Source of the DNA: Phoronis ovalis
Lineage: Eukaryota; Phoronida; Phoronidae
Direction: 5' to 3'
Length of the DNA: 16,484 bases
Assembly: GCA_028565635.1 (NCBI GenBank)
Contig: JAOXYB010023591.1
Location: 1-16,484 of the forward strand
Under the pieces are notes generated by a model. The model ran no database searches. It saw nothing but the letters and a program-made list of their open reading frames with translations, and had not been told where the DNA came from. Position numbers and translations under genes: made by a program. Below, one piece after another: positions 1-7,714 of the stretch. Each line of letters begins with the position of its first letter. Position 1 is the stretch's first letter.

Positions 1-80
1 GTGTGTATATATATGTATATATAAATGTATATATACATGTATAGTATATATATATGTATATATACATGTATATATACAGT
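1..80. repeat. TATA/CATG-rich microsatellite
   Basis: Low-complexity sequence made of alternating TA, TATG and CATGTA steps, with several self-complementary TATACATGTATA blocks. It lies in what appears to be an intron of the tyrosine kinase gene whose last exon starts at 368. The rest of the intron (81-367) holds nothing else I can recognise. Confidence 0.85.
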
Positions 81-367
81 ACGTGCTCAATGTGTATATT
101 CAAAAGCTGTACCAAATTTATTGGCGATCGAGTCTAGTCCCGTACGATACTTCATTCGATATTGTGCCTTGATGTCGAACTGCGCACCTGTGTTTAGAAC
201 AGCATATATGAATCAGAACATGCTAACCAGCAGCCATGCAATGAATGCTCAATACTTTAAAACCCTAGTGAGACCTTTGTTTACAGGTAGTTGGTACATC
301 AAGCAATATAGTGACCACCCAAATACGTGCATTTCAGTACAAACGTAATTTTGTTTAACAATTGTAG

Positions 368-740
368 GTACGCTATAATGTTATCATGCTGGAATGAATA
401 TTCAGCAGAACGACCATCGTTTTCGTTACTAAGACAACGAATTGAGGATTTGTTAACAAAGGATAGTGATTATTTAGAAGTTGATAACATTGACGTTCCA
501 ATCAGTAATTCCGTCAGCAGTGACCGTTCAGATGCAGACGGTGTAACTGAAGTTTGCTTAACTCGAGATTCTTTTACAACATCCAGCTTGGTCACGTATC
601 ATGTAGGTAATTCCTTGGAAGGTTCGTTGACATCCCAAGAACATCAGCAAAATAGTGAAGATGGACTACTTGGCCATACAAAGAGGATCCAATCAAATGA
701 TTATGACAATTCAAGCTTATCAGACGTTTTCGTTTTATAA
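368..740 (+). CDS. receptor-type tyrosine kinase, last exon (C-terminal end of kinase domain plus cytoplasmic tail)
   Basis: This is the terminal exon of a tyrosine kinase gene whose other exons lie upstream of the window. It opens after an acceptor (AATTGTAG, AG at 366-367) with the last base of a split codon, then runs 123 codons to TAA at 738-740. The first ~33 residues are the end of a kinase domain: YAIMLSCW, then RPSFSLLRQRIEDLL, matching the CW-x6-RP subdomain XI signature typical of tyrosine kinases. The following SDYLEV resembles the tail tyrosine just after the kinase domain in PDGFR/VEGFR/FGFR-like receptors. The remaining ~85 residues are a hydrophilic Ser/Asp-rich tail with two more tyrosines, one in NDYDNSS (Y-x-N, the Grb2 SH2 preference), and a hydrophobic C-terminus VFVL that could bind a class II PDZ domain. 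That it is a receptor and not a cytoplasmic kinase is inferred from the tail. The subfamily cannot be assigned from this exon. Confidence 0.85.
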
Positions 741-920
741 ACATCTGAATGTTGATGTTTTTAATTAATAGCATGTTTAAAAGAGATTATGGATTGGAGA
801 AGGAAGCCATGAAAGTAATTTATTTACGGACACATCCTACAAGATTGTGAGAGTTACAAATGCCATGCGTTTCCGTACACCTGATGAGAGGAATAAATTT
901 CCTGATATTATGTTGACCCT
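741..920 (+). other. probable 3' UTR of the tyrosine kinase gene, AATAAA at 892-897
   Basis: AT-rich sequence after the stop codon. A canonical AATAAA lies at 892-897 and a second at 1128-1133; either could set the poly(A) site, and the first is the closer to the stop. An open frame at 847-1083 overlaps this stretch but has no convincing start or codon bias. Confidence 0.4.
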
Positions 921-1636
921 AAAGGAAATTAAACGTTTAATTAATGTCTATGATATGTCAAAATATAATGAAATGTTATTTTCGCCATATGTACACTTAG
1001 TTACGTTGAATTCTTTATCCTTTTGGATAGGATTTTCATTCTTTAGTTTCATAATTAAGACTATCAACTTATTTTTTGATTAAAGTACGACACACGAAAC
1101 TTTGCTTTTGTGATTGATATTTATGTTAATAAATAATACATAAAATAATGATAAACAACTTTTAAAATTTAGTTGTAAGTTCTTACAGCTAGTTACTCCA
1201 GTTCCTGGTGATACTGTCACAGAATCCCCCAAACAACAAAATACTATGACGTTCGGCATGTGTTACCCAATTTCTATCATTTTCGAGCTGAGACTAGCTA
1301 TTCATAATCTTATTCGTCAATTCTTTCAGTCATTGCTTTCAGATATATAACACACTGCAAAAATACACAATAAGGGCGTAAGGCGCAGTTCAATCACTGT
1401 CTTTCTCAGAGACGTTTTTCGTTGTAATGATTAATTCTAAAATGAAGAAATTCATTTGCAATTAGCATTATTAGGCCTTTAAATTTAATGGAATAATTGT
1501 TATTAGTTTTTATTATGCAATAAATTATGGAGACAAAAGGTAGATCCTTTTATAACTCTAAAGTAACCCATGTAGCTTTTTAAGTAAAGCTAAAACAATG
1601 TATATACTGTGTACAACAAGAAAATAATTTGTTTAC
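921..1636. other. intergenic AT-rich sequence, nothing recognised
   Basis: Apart from the alternative AATAAA at 1128-1133, I see no exon, RNA gene or clear repeat here. Stop codons are dense in all frames. Confidence 0.5.
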
Positions 1637-1718
1637 TCATAGATTCGTCATTTGGACTATTTCTGTGGTTTTGTCAACAATAGCTTCATCTATAAATTCA
1701 TCCCTATCATCGACATAA
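1637..1718 (-). CDS. candidate terminal exon of an unidentified gene
   Basis: Read on the minus strand, a good acceptor (TTTTGCATTTTAG, AG at 1720-1719) is followed by one base completing a codon, 26 codons and a TGA stop at 1639-1637. The peptide is acidic: YVDDRDEFIDEAIVDK, then TTEIVQMTNL. Its Asp/Glu/Val-rich composition is unlike the Lys/Asn/Ile/Phe-rich translation of surrounding AT-rich DNA, and this is the main reason to suspect coding sequence. The upstream intron would contain the telomeric repeat at 1770-1796. I could not find the preceding exon with confidence. The gene would run convergently to the kinase gene ending at 740. No family is recognised, and a chance open frame remains possible. 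Confidence 0.33.
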
Positions 1719-1769
1719 CTAAAATGCAAAACATTTATAACTAAGTTAATAACTGATATTTGATAAAAA

Positions 1770-1796
1770 CTAACCCTAACCCTAACCCTAACCCTA
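1770..1796. repeat. interstitial telomeric repeat, (CCCTAA)n, about 4.5 units
   Basis: Four and a half perfect tandem copies of CCCTAA, the C-rich strand of the TTAGGG telomere repeat used by most animals. The run is isolated, far from any chromosome end visible here, and flanked by ordinary AT-rich DNA. Such short tracts are usually explained by telomerase acting during break repair, or by ancient fusion. The animal-type unit also supports the organism guess. Confidence 0.95.
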
Positions 1797-2459
1797 CTTT
1801 TATTAAAAATGTAGGAAAATTTAATCAGCATAAAAAGAGCAACTTCCTTTAACTGTAGATAACTGTTAATAATTTAAATAAAGAAGAGCGATGGGAAAAG
1901 CGTTATTGTGTCAAGCTGTATATGATTGACATATTAATTATATCCAGAATCAGAGTGCAAAACTCATAACTTTTAACATAGTATAATACATGTATACTGT
2001 ATAGTCTGTGGTCAATAACGTATGTTTTTATCAATTATGGGATTACAAACCGGGCAAAAATCGTCGTCCCATTCCCTCTGTATATTTAGGTACGAACGAG
2101 TTAAATAAACGAGAGTTGTACATGAGAGTTCAATTACCAGTAGCACGAGTAATTAAATCCGGTGATCAGAGAGAACTTGGTTCTTAGGCGGTCAGGTGAT
2201 TCTTGAGTTCCAACTTGACTGAGAGATGTTTGATATATTAAATGTATATAACTGATTCTGTAAATTATTCTAACTAACCAATAATAAAGCGAATCAACTT
2301 TTATGAATATTATCCTGAGAGAAACACACACAAACCTCAACAATAACAATAGGGAGTACAATACAGTGACAGAGAAATTGAAGAGCAAGACATGGATGAG
2401 GTGTGAACTAGAAGTATGATGCTTCTATTATCAACAAATAATAAAATATTAATCAACTA
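1797..2459. other. intergenic AT-rich sequence, nothing firm
   Basis: No supported gene. On the minus strand around 2040-2170 a 46-codon open frame with no ATG contains the peptide REWDDDFCPVCNP. Its possible splice signals are weak, so it is left as unexplained. Confidence 0.4.
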
Positions 2460-2945
2460 CGGAACCAGTCTGAATAAATCCATCCGTTAGTGTTCCGTAC
2501 CATCTCAACTAACGTCTGGCTTAACCATAGTCAATTTTTGTTTATTATCTCGAAAAGCAGAAGAACGATAATCCCTTTATTTCTATATAAAGTGTCACAA
2601 AAGTCTTGACACCAATCAAACTGCAGCTCACAATAACAGTGGACTAAGCGGGTAGGAGGTCTATCACACGTATGCTGTGCTGCCAGAATTTAGCTATAGT
2701 CTGCTAAGCAAAAATAAACAAGCTCCCGGCGATACATATTCAGAATGAGTCATAATGACAGAATAAATGTGGTAAGCAACGATGGATCCGCAGAGAGAAA
2801 GGCTCATCTCTGTTGGTAAAAGTTTAAAGGCGTAATTATTTCGCTCTTGTTAAATTGAAGGCATATAACAAAAAAATACTATGGTTAAGCCAAGAGGTTA
2901 GTTGAGAAGGTACGAAACACTAATGGATGGTTTTGTTCCGACTGC
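2460..2945. mobile_element. foldback / MITE-like element with long inverted arms
   Basis: The left arm (about 2460-2552) and right arm (about 2866-2941) are inverted copies. They share CCATCC-R-TTAGTGTT-Y-CGTACC, TCTCAACTAAC and GGCTTAACCATAGT in the same order, with a few substitutions and one ~10-base indel near the outer end (CGGAAC at both tips). The ~310-bp centre has no coding potential. This is the structure of a non-autonomous DNA transposon (MITE) or foldback element. I cannot define a target-site duplication, so the exact ends and superfamily are unknown. Confidence 0.75.
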
Positions 2946-3339
2946 GGCTACAGAACATACTGTTAAGCTAATCATCAAAGCTTTCGGCACCTTTATCATT
3001 GTTGATGATCTTTGTTGGAGACCGTAAATCAGAGGTCGCCAGCACTGATACAGATGCAGTGATGATAGATGCTGAAACTTTGCTAAAGTTTGTATTTTAT
3101 TCGGGCATTTATTTTATTTGACTTGTTTTGGTCTTTTTTAAAGCAAATATAGAAACAATTATATCTTTAGTACCCAAACTATATCTTATCCTCAGATCAG
3201 CCCCGGCTGCGCCGATTTTACCATTCCTAGTTTTTATGGCCATCACTATGTATAGTGGATGGGCATATAGTCGTACTGTACGCGTACGTCGTTGTGGTCG
3301 TCATTGTCGTATGTAACCTTGTTTTTTTCTCGCTATAAG
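2946..3339. other. intergenic; carries a short dispersed repeat at 3071-3089
   Basis: The string GCTGAAACTTTGCTAAA at 3071 recurs at 8043, inside the foldback region of the second half. Around 3170-3310 GC content rises (CGTACGCGTACG, GTCGTCATTGTCG), but no coherent coding frame is visible on +. Confidence 0.4.
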
Positions 3340-3650
3340 CTATAGGGCTTCAGCTTTCGTCGGATCATCTTCATATTCGGTACAAGGTAAGGTCAGGTCA
3401 AAGTACAGGTCGGGTATAATTTTGACCTCGATTACTTCCAACATGACCGACTGGCGCCCATGTTTGTTCCCTAGAGAGCATGTTACGTTGCGCCAATTTC
3501 GAGACAGACGAAGCGATACTGGACGATTCGAAGGTAGATTCGCGAAGGCTATAAGTTGGTGGGTATGAACGCATTTTAATGTGATCTTTGACTTTCAAAT
3601 AACCATTTGGTCTCATAAGGATCCCGGGGATGGTCAAATTTCAAGTATTG
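3340..3650 (-). other. GC-richer stretch with two overlapping open minus-strand frames, unassigned
   Basis: On the minus strand one frame is open for 84 codons (3594-3343, stop at 3342-3340), ending with the peptide DLTLPCTEYEDDPTKAEAL. A second frame is open across 3637-3398. Base composition is clearly higher in G+C than the surroundings. Neither frame has a convincing start or splice sites, and no family is recognised. It may be a relict gene or transposon fragment, or chance. Confidence 0.2.
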
Positions 3651-3741
3651 CGCCCCTTACTGTCAACTCCTGACTTTAATTCATCCCCATAAACATGAAA
3701 TATATAATACAAGTTACTATAAAAATGCCAGCCACATGTCT

Positions 3742-3861
3742 GGCAAACCAACCCGGTGATACATGTATGTACTTAAATTATGCGGATTTGGATTGATATT
3801 TTTTAATTTTTATTTTTTTATTAATTGCAATCATTAAAAAGTTTAAGAAAGTTGGTTTGCC
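3742..3861. repeat. inverted repeat GGCAAACCAAC / GTTGGTTTGCC
   Basis: Perfect 11-bp inverted repeats at 3742-3752 and 3851-3861 flank an extremely T/A-rich loop. This may be the stem of another small foldback element. The rest of 3862-4330 is AT-rich with a second 11-bp inverted repeat, TTTTTAAGTTT near 4155 and its complement near 4204, and nothing else. Confidence 0.5.
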
Positions 3862-4333
3862 AACCACTATACCATGTTATGTACTTTCGAAACATTAAAG
3901 AAAATGGACTGTTGCTTAAAGGGTTTTTAAATTTTGGAGTTCTCCTTCTATTTTTGCAAAAATTTGGTTTTGGTTTGTACCACAAGCAAACATTTTTTGA
4001 TTTGGTCTCGCGGCGCTAGACTTGTCCAAGATAGCCTGGCTAAACATAAATCATTAGTTTAAGGGAAAAAATCTTTATCTCTACATATCATAATTACGAA
4101 ATATCATAGTTTCAGTGTGAACGTATAATATATGCTTTACAACCAAATTTACATATTTTTAAGTTTCATGCACTTATAGCCTAGAAAAATGTCAATTAAT
4201 CATAAACTTAAAAATTTTAAGCAGTGAATTCCAAATTATAGGTTAATCATAATAACAAAGTAAAAAAACTTATAGTATATAGTATCAAAAAATCGTTTGT
4301 TAGACCACACCAAAAAGATAGGTTGCTTAGCGG

Positions 4334-4410
4334 GCGAAAGCCCTCAAAATCTGAGTCAATAGGCGGTTTTTATTTTCATTTAAAAAAAGTGTCCAATGAG
4401 CGAAAGCCCT
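4334..4410 (+). repeat. short direct repeat GCGAAAGCCCT, two copies 66 bp apart
   Basis: GCGAAAGCCCT occurs at 4334-4344 and again at 4400-4410, each followed by A/T-rich sequence. It lies just upstream of the promoter-like cluster at 4575. It is probably part of an old dispersed repeat; a regulatory role cannot be judged. Confidence 0.55.
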
Positions 4411-4540
4411 TAAAAAACATTTAGTTGGTTGAGCTTTTTCTAGTGTTAAGCGAAAAGAAAAACTATTTAAAAAAAATTCAGATCCTGCGATCTTGCCTGT
4501 TAAACAAAAATAAAATTAAAATAAAAAGAAAGCGGCTGCG

Positions 4541-4572
4541 CCGGTTAAACAAGGTTTCTTTTTGGTCTGGCA
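4541..4572 (+). repeat. dispersed repeat copy 1 (CGNTTAAACAAGG family)
   Basis: The stretch CGGTTAAACAAGGTTTCTTT, followed by TGGTCTGGCATTATGCA, is repeated in diverged form at 5872-5909 (CACCGTTAAACAAGGCTTCT, then TTAGTCTTAGTGCATAA). The two copies lie on the same strand about 1.3 kb apart. Confidence 0.55.
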
Positions 4573-4574
4573 TT

Positions 4575-4660
4575 ATGCAAATCTACCGCGGCACATACCG
4601 CATGCGCATTATAGGGAAGAGACCACCTGCTCAGAGGAAGCCAATCACCACATTACACTT
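4575..4660 (+). promoter_or_regulatory. promoter-like cluster: octamer, NRF1-like and CCAAT motifs
   Basis: Within 75 bp lie ATGCAAAT (octamer, 4575-4582), CCGCATGCGCA (one mismatch from the NRF1 palindrome GCGCATGCGC, 4598-4608) and AGCCAATCA with its CCAAT at 4641-4645. They sit 140-210 bp upstream of the proposed start codon at 4784, and local G+C is higher than the surroundings. The motifs are seen directly; promoter function is inferred from their clustering and position. NRF1 and CCAAT sites commonly mark broadly expressed animal promoters that lack a TATA box. Confidence 0.35.
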
Positions 4661-4766
4661 GTTCTTCAATTTTTTAAGGGGAATCCCCTAAAACAGACTT
4701 GCCAGAACTGTAACCAAGGAAAACCCCAGGACAAAAACAAGGAAACTAGTGCAGAGGCGAGCGTGG

Positions 4767-4778
4767 ATGAGCAGTTAA
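4767..4778 (+). promoter_or_regulatory. three-codon upstream ORF just before the proposed start codon
   Basis: ATGAGCAGTTAA at 4767-4778 encodes Met-Ser-Ser-stop and ends five bases before the ATG at 4784. If exon 1 of the RHIM-like gene is real, this uORF would lie in its leader and could lower translation or require reinitiation. Confidence 0.25.
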
Positions 4779-4783
4779 AAATA

Positions 4784-4790
4784 ATGGAAG
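4784..4790 (+). CDS. RHIM-like small protein gene, proposed first coding exon (Met-Glu plus split Gly)
   Basis: ATG at 4784 has A at -3 and G at +4, a favourable animal start context. Seven bases later the sequence AAG|GCAAGT is a perfect consensus for the rare GC-type donor (GC at 4791-4792). Its phase, one base left over, is exactly what the exon at 6468 needs: G plus GT gives Gly, so the protein would begin MEGVRKFLSLV. The frame upstream of this ATG stays open to about 4562 but contains no earlier ATG. The first intron would be 1,677 bp (4791-6467). The assignment rests on phase, donor consensus, start context and the promoter-like motifs upstream. A different, unseen first exon within this intron or further upstream is the main alternative. 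Confidence 0.4.
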
Positions 4791-4808
4791 GCAAGTTACC
4801 CATTTTTA

Positions 4809-5531
4809 TCAGCTGCAGTGCATTCGATAGTCGGCGAATAGTAAAGATGCACGTGCCATAAGAGAAATCCCACCTAATTCATTGAAGGCACAAACCCCAT
4901 TGAGGTTGCAATCTAAAATATCATAATATACGAAATGAGTCATACTAAAGATCAGCATTTGAATGTCGTGGTATTCCTGGACATGAAGGGGCATTATTCA
5001 TTTTATCTATTAGTTAGTATTACAATTTATCACTAAAGAAATTAATTTTCTGACTTGCAATATCATAAAATAGATAGTCTGAATATCAACTTGAAATAAG
5101 AAATGCAGATGTACTAGATCACAAAGATACGCCATCTCCGCAATGCCTAGAGAATATTCTCACATAAAAAGGCGTTCCTATAATGCCAAGGGAATACTCT
5201 GACATGCGTTCCTATATACCGTGACAAGAGTCTGACTGTATACGAAGAGACGATCCCTGCGTTTGCACTGGCAGGAAGAGATATGCCAACTTGAAATTGA
5301 ATTAAACGTAAGAATGTACGGTATGTAACTGTATTTAGCACCCGGCGGAAATTATCACTAATATTAATTTATAACCCTGTGCTGGTTTCGGTGCAGACGT
5401 ACCGGGGTATCGGATATAGTTCATAGGTGTGTGGGTGGGGTTTGGATGCCTTGGTCGAGTATCTCCAATTAAAAATTGCTGAGTGTTTTTGTAGCAAATT
5501 GATGACTTAATTCTTGAGCTAGCTCGAAAAA
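4809..5531. other. intron/intergenic sequence with a degenerate ~40-bp tandem repeat at 5151-5230
   Basis: If the RHIM-like gene starts at 4784, this lies in its first intron. At 5151-5190 and 5191-5230 the pattern GAATAYTCTSACA ... GCGTTCCTATA is repeated as a diverged tandem pair. At 5275-5307 a 33-bp open segment sits between a fair acceptor and donor, but its phase does not fit the flanking exons. Confidence 0.4.
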
Positions 5532-5636
5532 ATGAAAAACTCTTCGCCTGACCCGTATCCTGATCCGTATCCTAGCACGCGAAAGAGGTCACCAAACGAG
5601 ATCTTTAAAAATGGCATGCACTCGGAAGTATTTTGA
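5532..5636 (+). other. short open frame with repeated Asp-Pro-Tyr-Pro, doubtful
   Basis: A 34-codon ATG-started frame encodes MKNSSPDPYPDPYPSTRKRS followed by 14 more residues. The DPYP repetition reflects a 12-bp direct duplication, GAYCCGTATCCT. No splice site gives the phase needed to join the exon at 6468, and no family is recognised. It is probably non-coding sequence in the first intron. Confidence 0.15.
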
Positions 5637-5871
5637 AATACAGTCATATTAAATATACTGTATAAATCCCAAACATATAATCATCTTAACCCCTGCAATT
5701 TAATTAGTTTGTGATAAGGCAAGGAAGATTTTGTTCACATTGTTTGTGCACAGGAGTTATAAAATGTGGAATACCTGAATAGCTAGCGGCCACACCGTCA
5801 AAAAGATAAGCTGTTTATAATTAATGCATTATTCAAAAATATAATAAAAATCCAACCTTTGAAGCAATCGC

Positions 5872-5909
5872 ACCGTTAAACAAGGCTTCTTTTAGTCTTA
5901 GTGCATAAT
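5872..5909 (+). repeat. dispersed repeat copy 2 (CGNTTAAACAAGG family)
   Basis: Diverged direct copy of the segment at 4541-4572, sharing CGTTAAACAAGGYTTCTTTT and the following GTCT...GCATWA. Both copies end in A/T-rich sequence. Confidence 0.5.
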
Positions 5910-6040
5910 TTTTTGGAGCTCACTGTTTACTTAATGAAGCCAAATATATCATATTAACTGGAAAAAGCATATGCTTTTAATTGATGTTTAATTGGCTTTG
6001 AGAAATTTCAATGCAATACGGAAGGGTGTATTTGTACGTC

Positions 6041-6090
6041 AAAGATGAAAGGTGAAAGATGAAAGGTGAAAGATCAAAGATGAAAGTTGG
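6041..6090 (+). repeat. short GATGAAAGGTGAAA tandem repeat
   Basis: Three to four imperfect purine-rich repeats built from GATGAAAG and GTGAAA, about 50 bp in all. It lies in the proposed first intron. Purine-rich GAAAG strings can act as splicing enhancers, but nothing here shows that they do. Confidence 0.7.
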
Positions 6091-6467
6091 AAAAATCATT
6101 AAATTCACAGTAACAGTAATAAGAAGTTAGTCACAGCTCTGTAAAAAAGGGTTTATAAAATAAATGTTAACATTTCTTTTACTAAAATGTTGAAAATAAC
6201 ATAATGTTTAGGGTGACACAGGAGAGTCGAATATACATATAACAAAATATATCATTTATCTAGTTAAGAATCTAAATATTTAGGAAACAAATGTTTATCA
6301 TGTAAAACTATTAATGAAAATATGTTAAATTTCACAATTAATCAGTAATTTAATAACTATTTTACTCAAAAAACTAAATGCTTTCAAAGGTTACCCATCA
6401 CCATAACTTTTACCACTTTTTCATTGCTGTTTTTCATTATTTTTCATGTAAATGCATATGTTTGCAG

Positions 6468-6532
6468 GTGTCCGAAAGTTCTTGTCACTAGTCAAGAAGA
6501 AACGTGGACAGAAGGCAAAAGGTCACTCAAAG
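6468..6532 (+). CDS. RHIM-like small protein gene, exon 2 (basic N-terminal segment)
   Basis: The exon is bounded by acceptor TATGTTTGCAG and donor CAAAG|GTAATA. Read in the phase that matches the next exon, it encodes VRKFLSLVKKKRGQKAKGHSK (residues 4-24), with the first two bases completing a Gly codon. The run KKKRGQKAKGHSK is strongly basic and could be a nuclear localisation or lipid/nucleic-acid contacting segment. Of the other two frames, one has an internal stop and the other does not join in phase. A coding call is favoured because 65 bases leave phase 0 at the donor and exon 3 begins in phase 0. Confidence 0.6.
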
Positions 6533-6863
6533 GTAATATTATAGTACTTTTGTTTATTGTTGAAATTCATAAGCACATATTAAGTACATACAAAGAAATG
6601 AGATAAAGAATAGTAATGTTAATAGTAGAAACTATCAAGGATTACATTTTACTACCATTTGCAAAGAGATGCAGCTCATGTTATCGTTATTTGTTATGTT
6701 ATAAATAATTAAATAAAGGGCATAGTACAAACGGGTAAAATTAAAAATGAGTTGTAATTTGCAATGAGGTTGACATCACCAAATCCATAAGCTGAATTGT
6801 TTGCAAATTCTTAACAATGAATATGAGTATTTTTCATTAAAAACTATGTCTCTCTTTTAATAG

Positions 6864-6960
6864 GTAACTGTTATTAATTATTACCAAACTTTCAATATTC
6901 ATGGACCTTTGGAAATGAGCCAAGTAGGAGATGGCAACAACATGTATGTTGCCCGTCAAG
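6864..6960 (+). CDS. RHIM-like small protein gene, exon 3 (carries the RHIM-like core)
   Basis: Acceptor TCTCTCTTTTAATAG and donor CAAG|GTATCA bound 97 bases encoding residues 25-56. The peptide contains INYYQTFNIHGPLEM and then SQVGDGNNMYVARQ. QVGDGNNM fits the RHIM core pattern (I/V)-Q-(I/V/L)-G-x-x-N-x-(M/L) at every position except the first, where Ser replaces Ile/Val. The preceding beta-prone, Asn/Gly-containing stretch is also typical of RHIM and related amyloid signalling motifs. RHIMs (RIPK1, RIPK3, TRIF, ZBP1; cryptic forms in Drosophila IMD and PGRP-LC) assemble cross-beta fibrils that recruit partners in innate immune or death signalling. The motif is seen directly; function is inferred. 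RHIM-like motifs also occur in the tails of multidomain NLR-type proteins. Confidence 0.7.
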
Positions 6961-7396
6961 GTATCATTTTTGACATTTTTCCTCATATTTTTGTTCTATT
7001 TATTTGATACAGACCCTACTGTTTATTGCGCTTACTTTTATGAAGGACTGAAAAGGCCATGTTTGATGAATTATACTTCAAATTAAATTTCAAAAAAGAA
7101 TCTGAAAACCAGTGGTGACCCATCCAGAGATTCAAAGAGTAATTATTTTGGCTTGTTTTATGTTCCTTAATTCATGTATCATGTACACTGAATTGATCAC
7201 TGTAATGTTATGAAGATAGGAATAAAATGGATAATGCTCAAAACTAGGATTATAATTATGCAAATTGTATAAATTAATGCTTATTCGCAGAAAACACATG
7301 TACAAATGTACACCATACATAAATAATATGGAAGTTGGCCAGTAATGATAATGTATACTATATACACAATACATCATACTTACCTTTATTTTAAAG

Positions 7397-7524
7397 GAAG
7401 TATGGAAGAAACTTTGATGGCTCTTCAAGAGAATGAAACCAAAGAGGATGAAACTCCTGGGAATGTGGTTATCATAAGAAAGCAAGCTAAAGCCTCTACC
7501 CCAGCAAACTCGCAATATGAGTAA
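7397..7524 (+). CDS. RHIM-like small protein gene, terminal exon (acidic then basic tail)
   Basis: Acceptor CCTTTATTTTAAAG leads into two bases that complete a Gly codon with the G of exon 3, then 41 codons and TAA at 7522-7524. The peptide begins SMEETLMALQENETKEDETP, an acidic and probably helical stretch, then NVVIIRKQAKASTPANSQYE. All three acceptor/donor phases agree (1, 0, 1). With exon 1 at 4784 the whole protein is 98 residues: basic N-terminus, RHIM-like core at residues 44-51, acidic segment, short hydrophobic-basic tail. Such a small protein with no kinase, TIR, death or nucleic-acid binding domain would be a stand-alone adaptor or decoy. A missed upstream exon carrying such a domain is the alternative. 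Confidence 0.7.
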
Positions 7525-7714
7525 CATATTTTCCATTTTTGCTTTATTTTTAGTTAGTCTGTTTCTTAAATGTGTGTAATAGCTTGCCAAAAGTCATTTA
7601 TTAAGACAAGTATTTTATTAATAGCCAGTATCAGTGTATTATGAAACAATGACATCATATAGCTGCTTTTAACTTTTATCATTTATTTGCCTTGTTTCAT
7701 CAAAGCTTTTAAAA
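7525..7714 (+). other. probable 3' UTR, no canonical AATAAA close by
   Basis: T-rich sequence after the stop at 7524. The nearest canonical AATAAA hexamers are at 8011-8016 and 8112-8117, inside the foldback region, so the transcript may borrow a poly(A) signal from the repeat or use a variant hexamer. Confidence 0.3.

Noticed and set aside
847-1083. 78-codon + strand open frame after the kinase gene
   Set aside because: It begins with GTG, has no splice signals or recognisable family, and its F/I/L-rich end reflects AT-rich composition. It overlaps the probable 3' UTR.
2134-2388. 84-codon minus-strand frame with a hydrophobic start
   Set aside because: The Leu/Ile/Tyr-rich composition is expected of AT-rich DNA. 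No splice or start support; resembles a signal peptide only superficially.
4562-4861. 99-codon + frame read as one long exon
   Set aside because: Its first in-frame ATG is at 4784 and the upstream part covers a dispersed repeat and the promoter motifs. Only the last seven bases before the GC donor are taken as coding.
5275-5307. 33-bp micro-exon between a fair acceptor and donor
   Set aside because: It is open only in phase 0, which is incompatible with the phase 1 junction needed between 4790 and 6468.
7132-7590. 152-codon minus-strand open frame
   Set aside because: It is antisense to the well-supported exon 7397-7524 and its intron; the His/Tyr/Ile-rich composition is that of a shadow frame.
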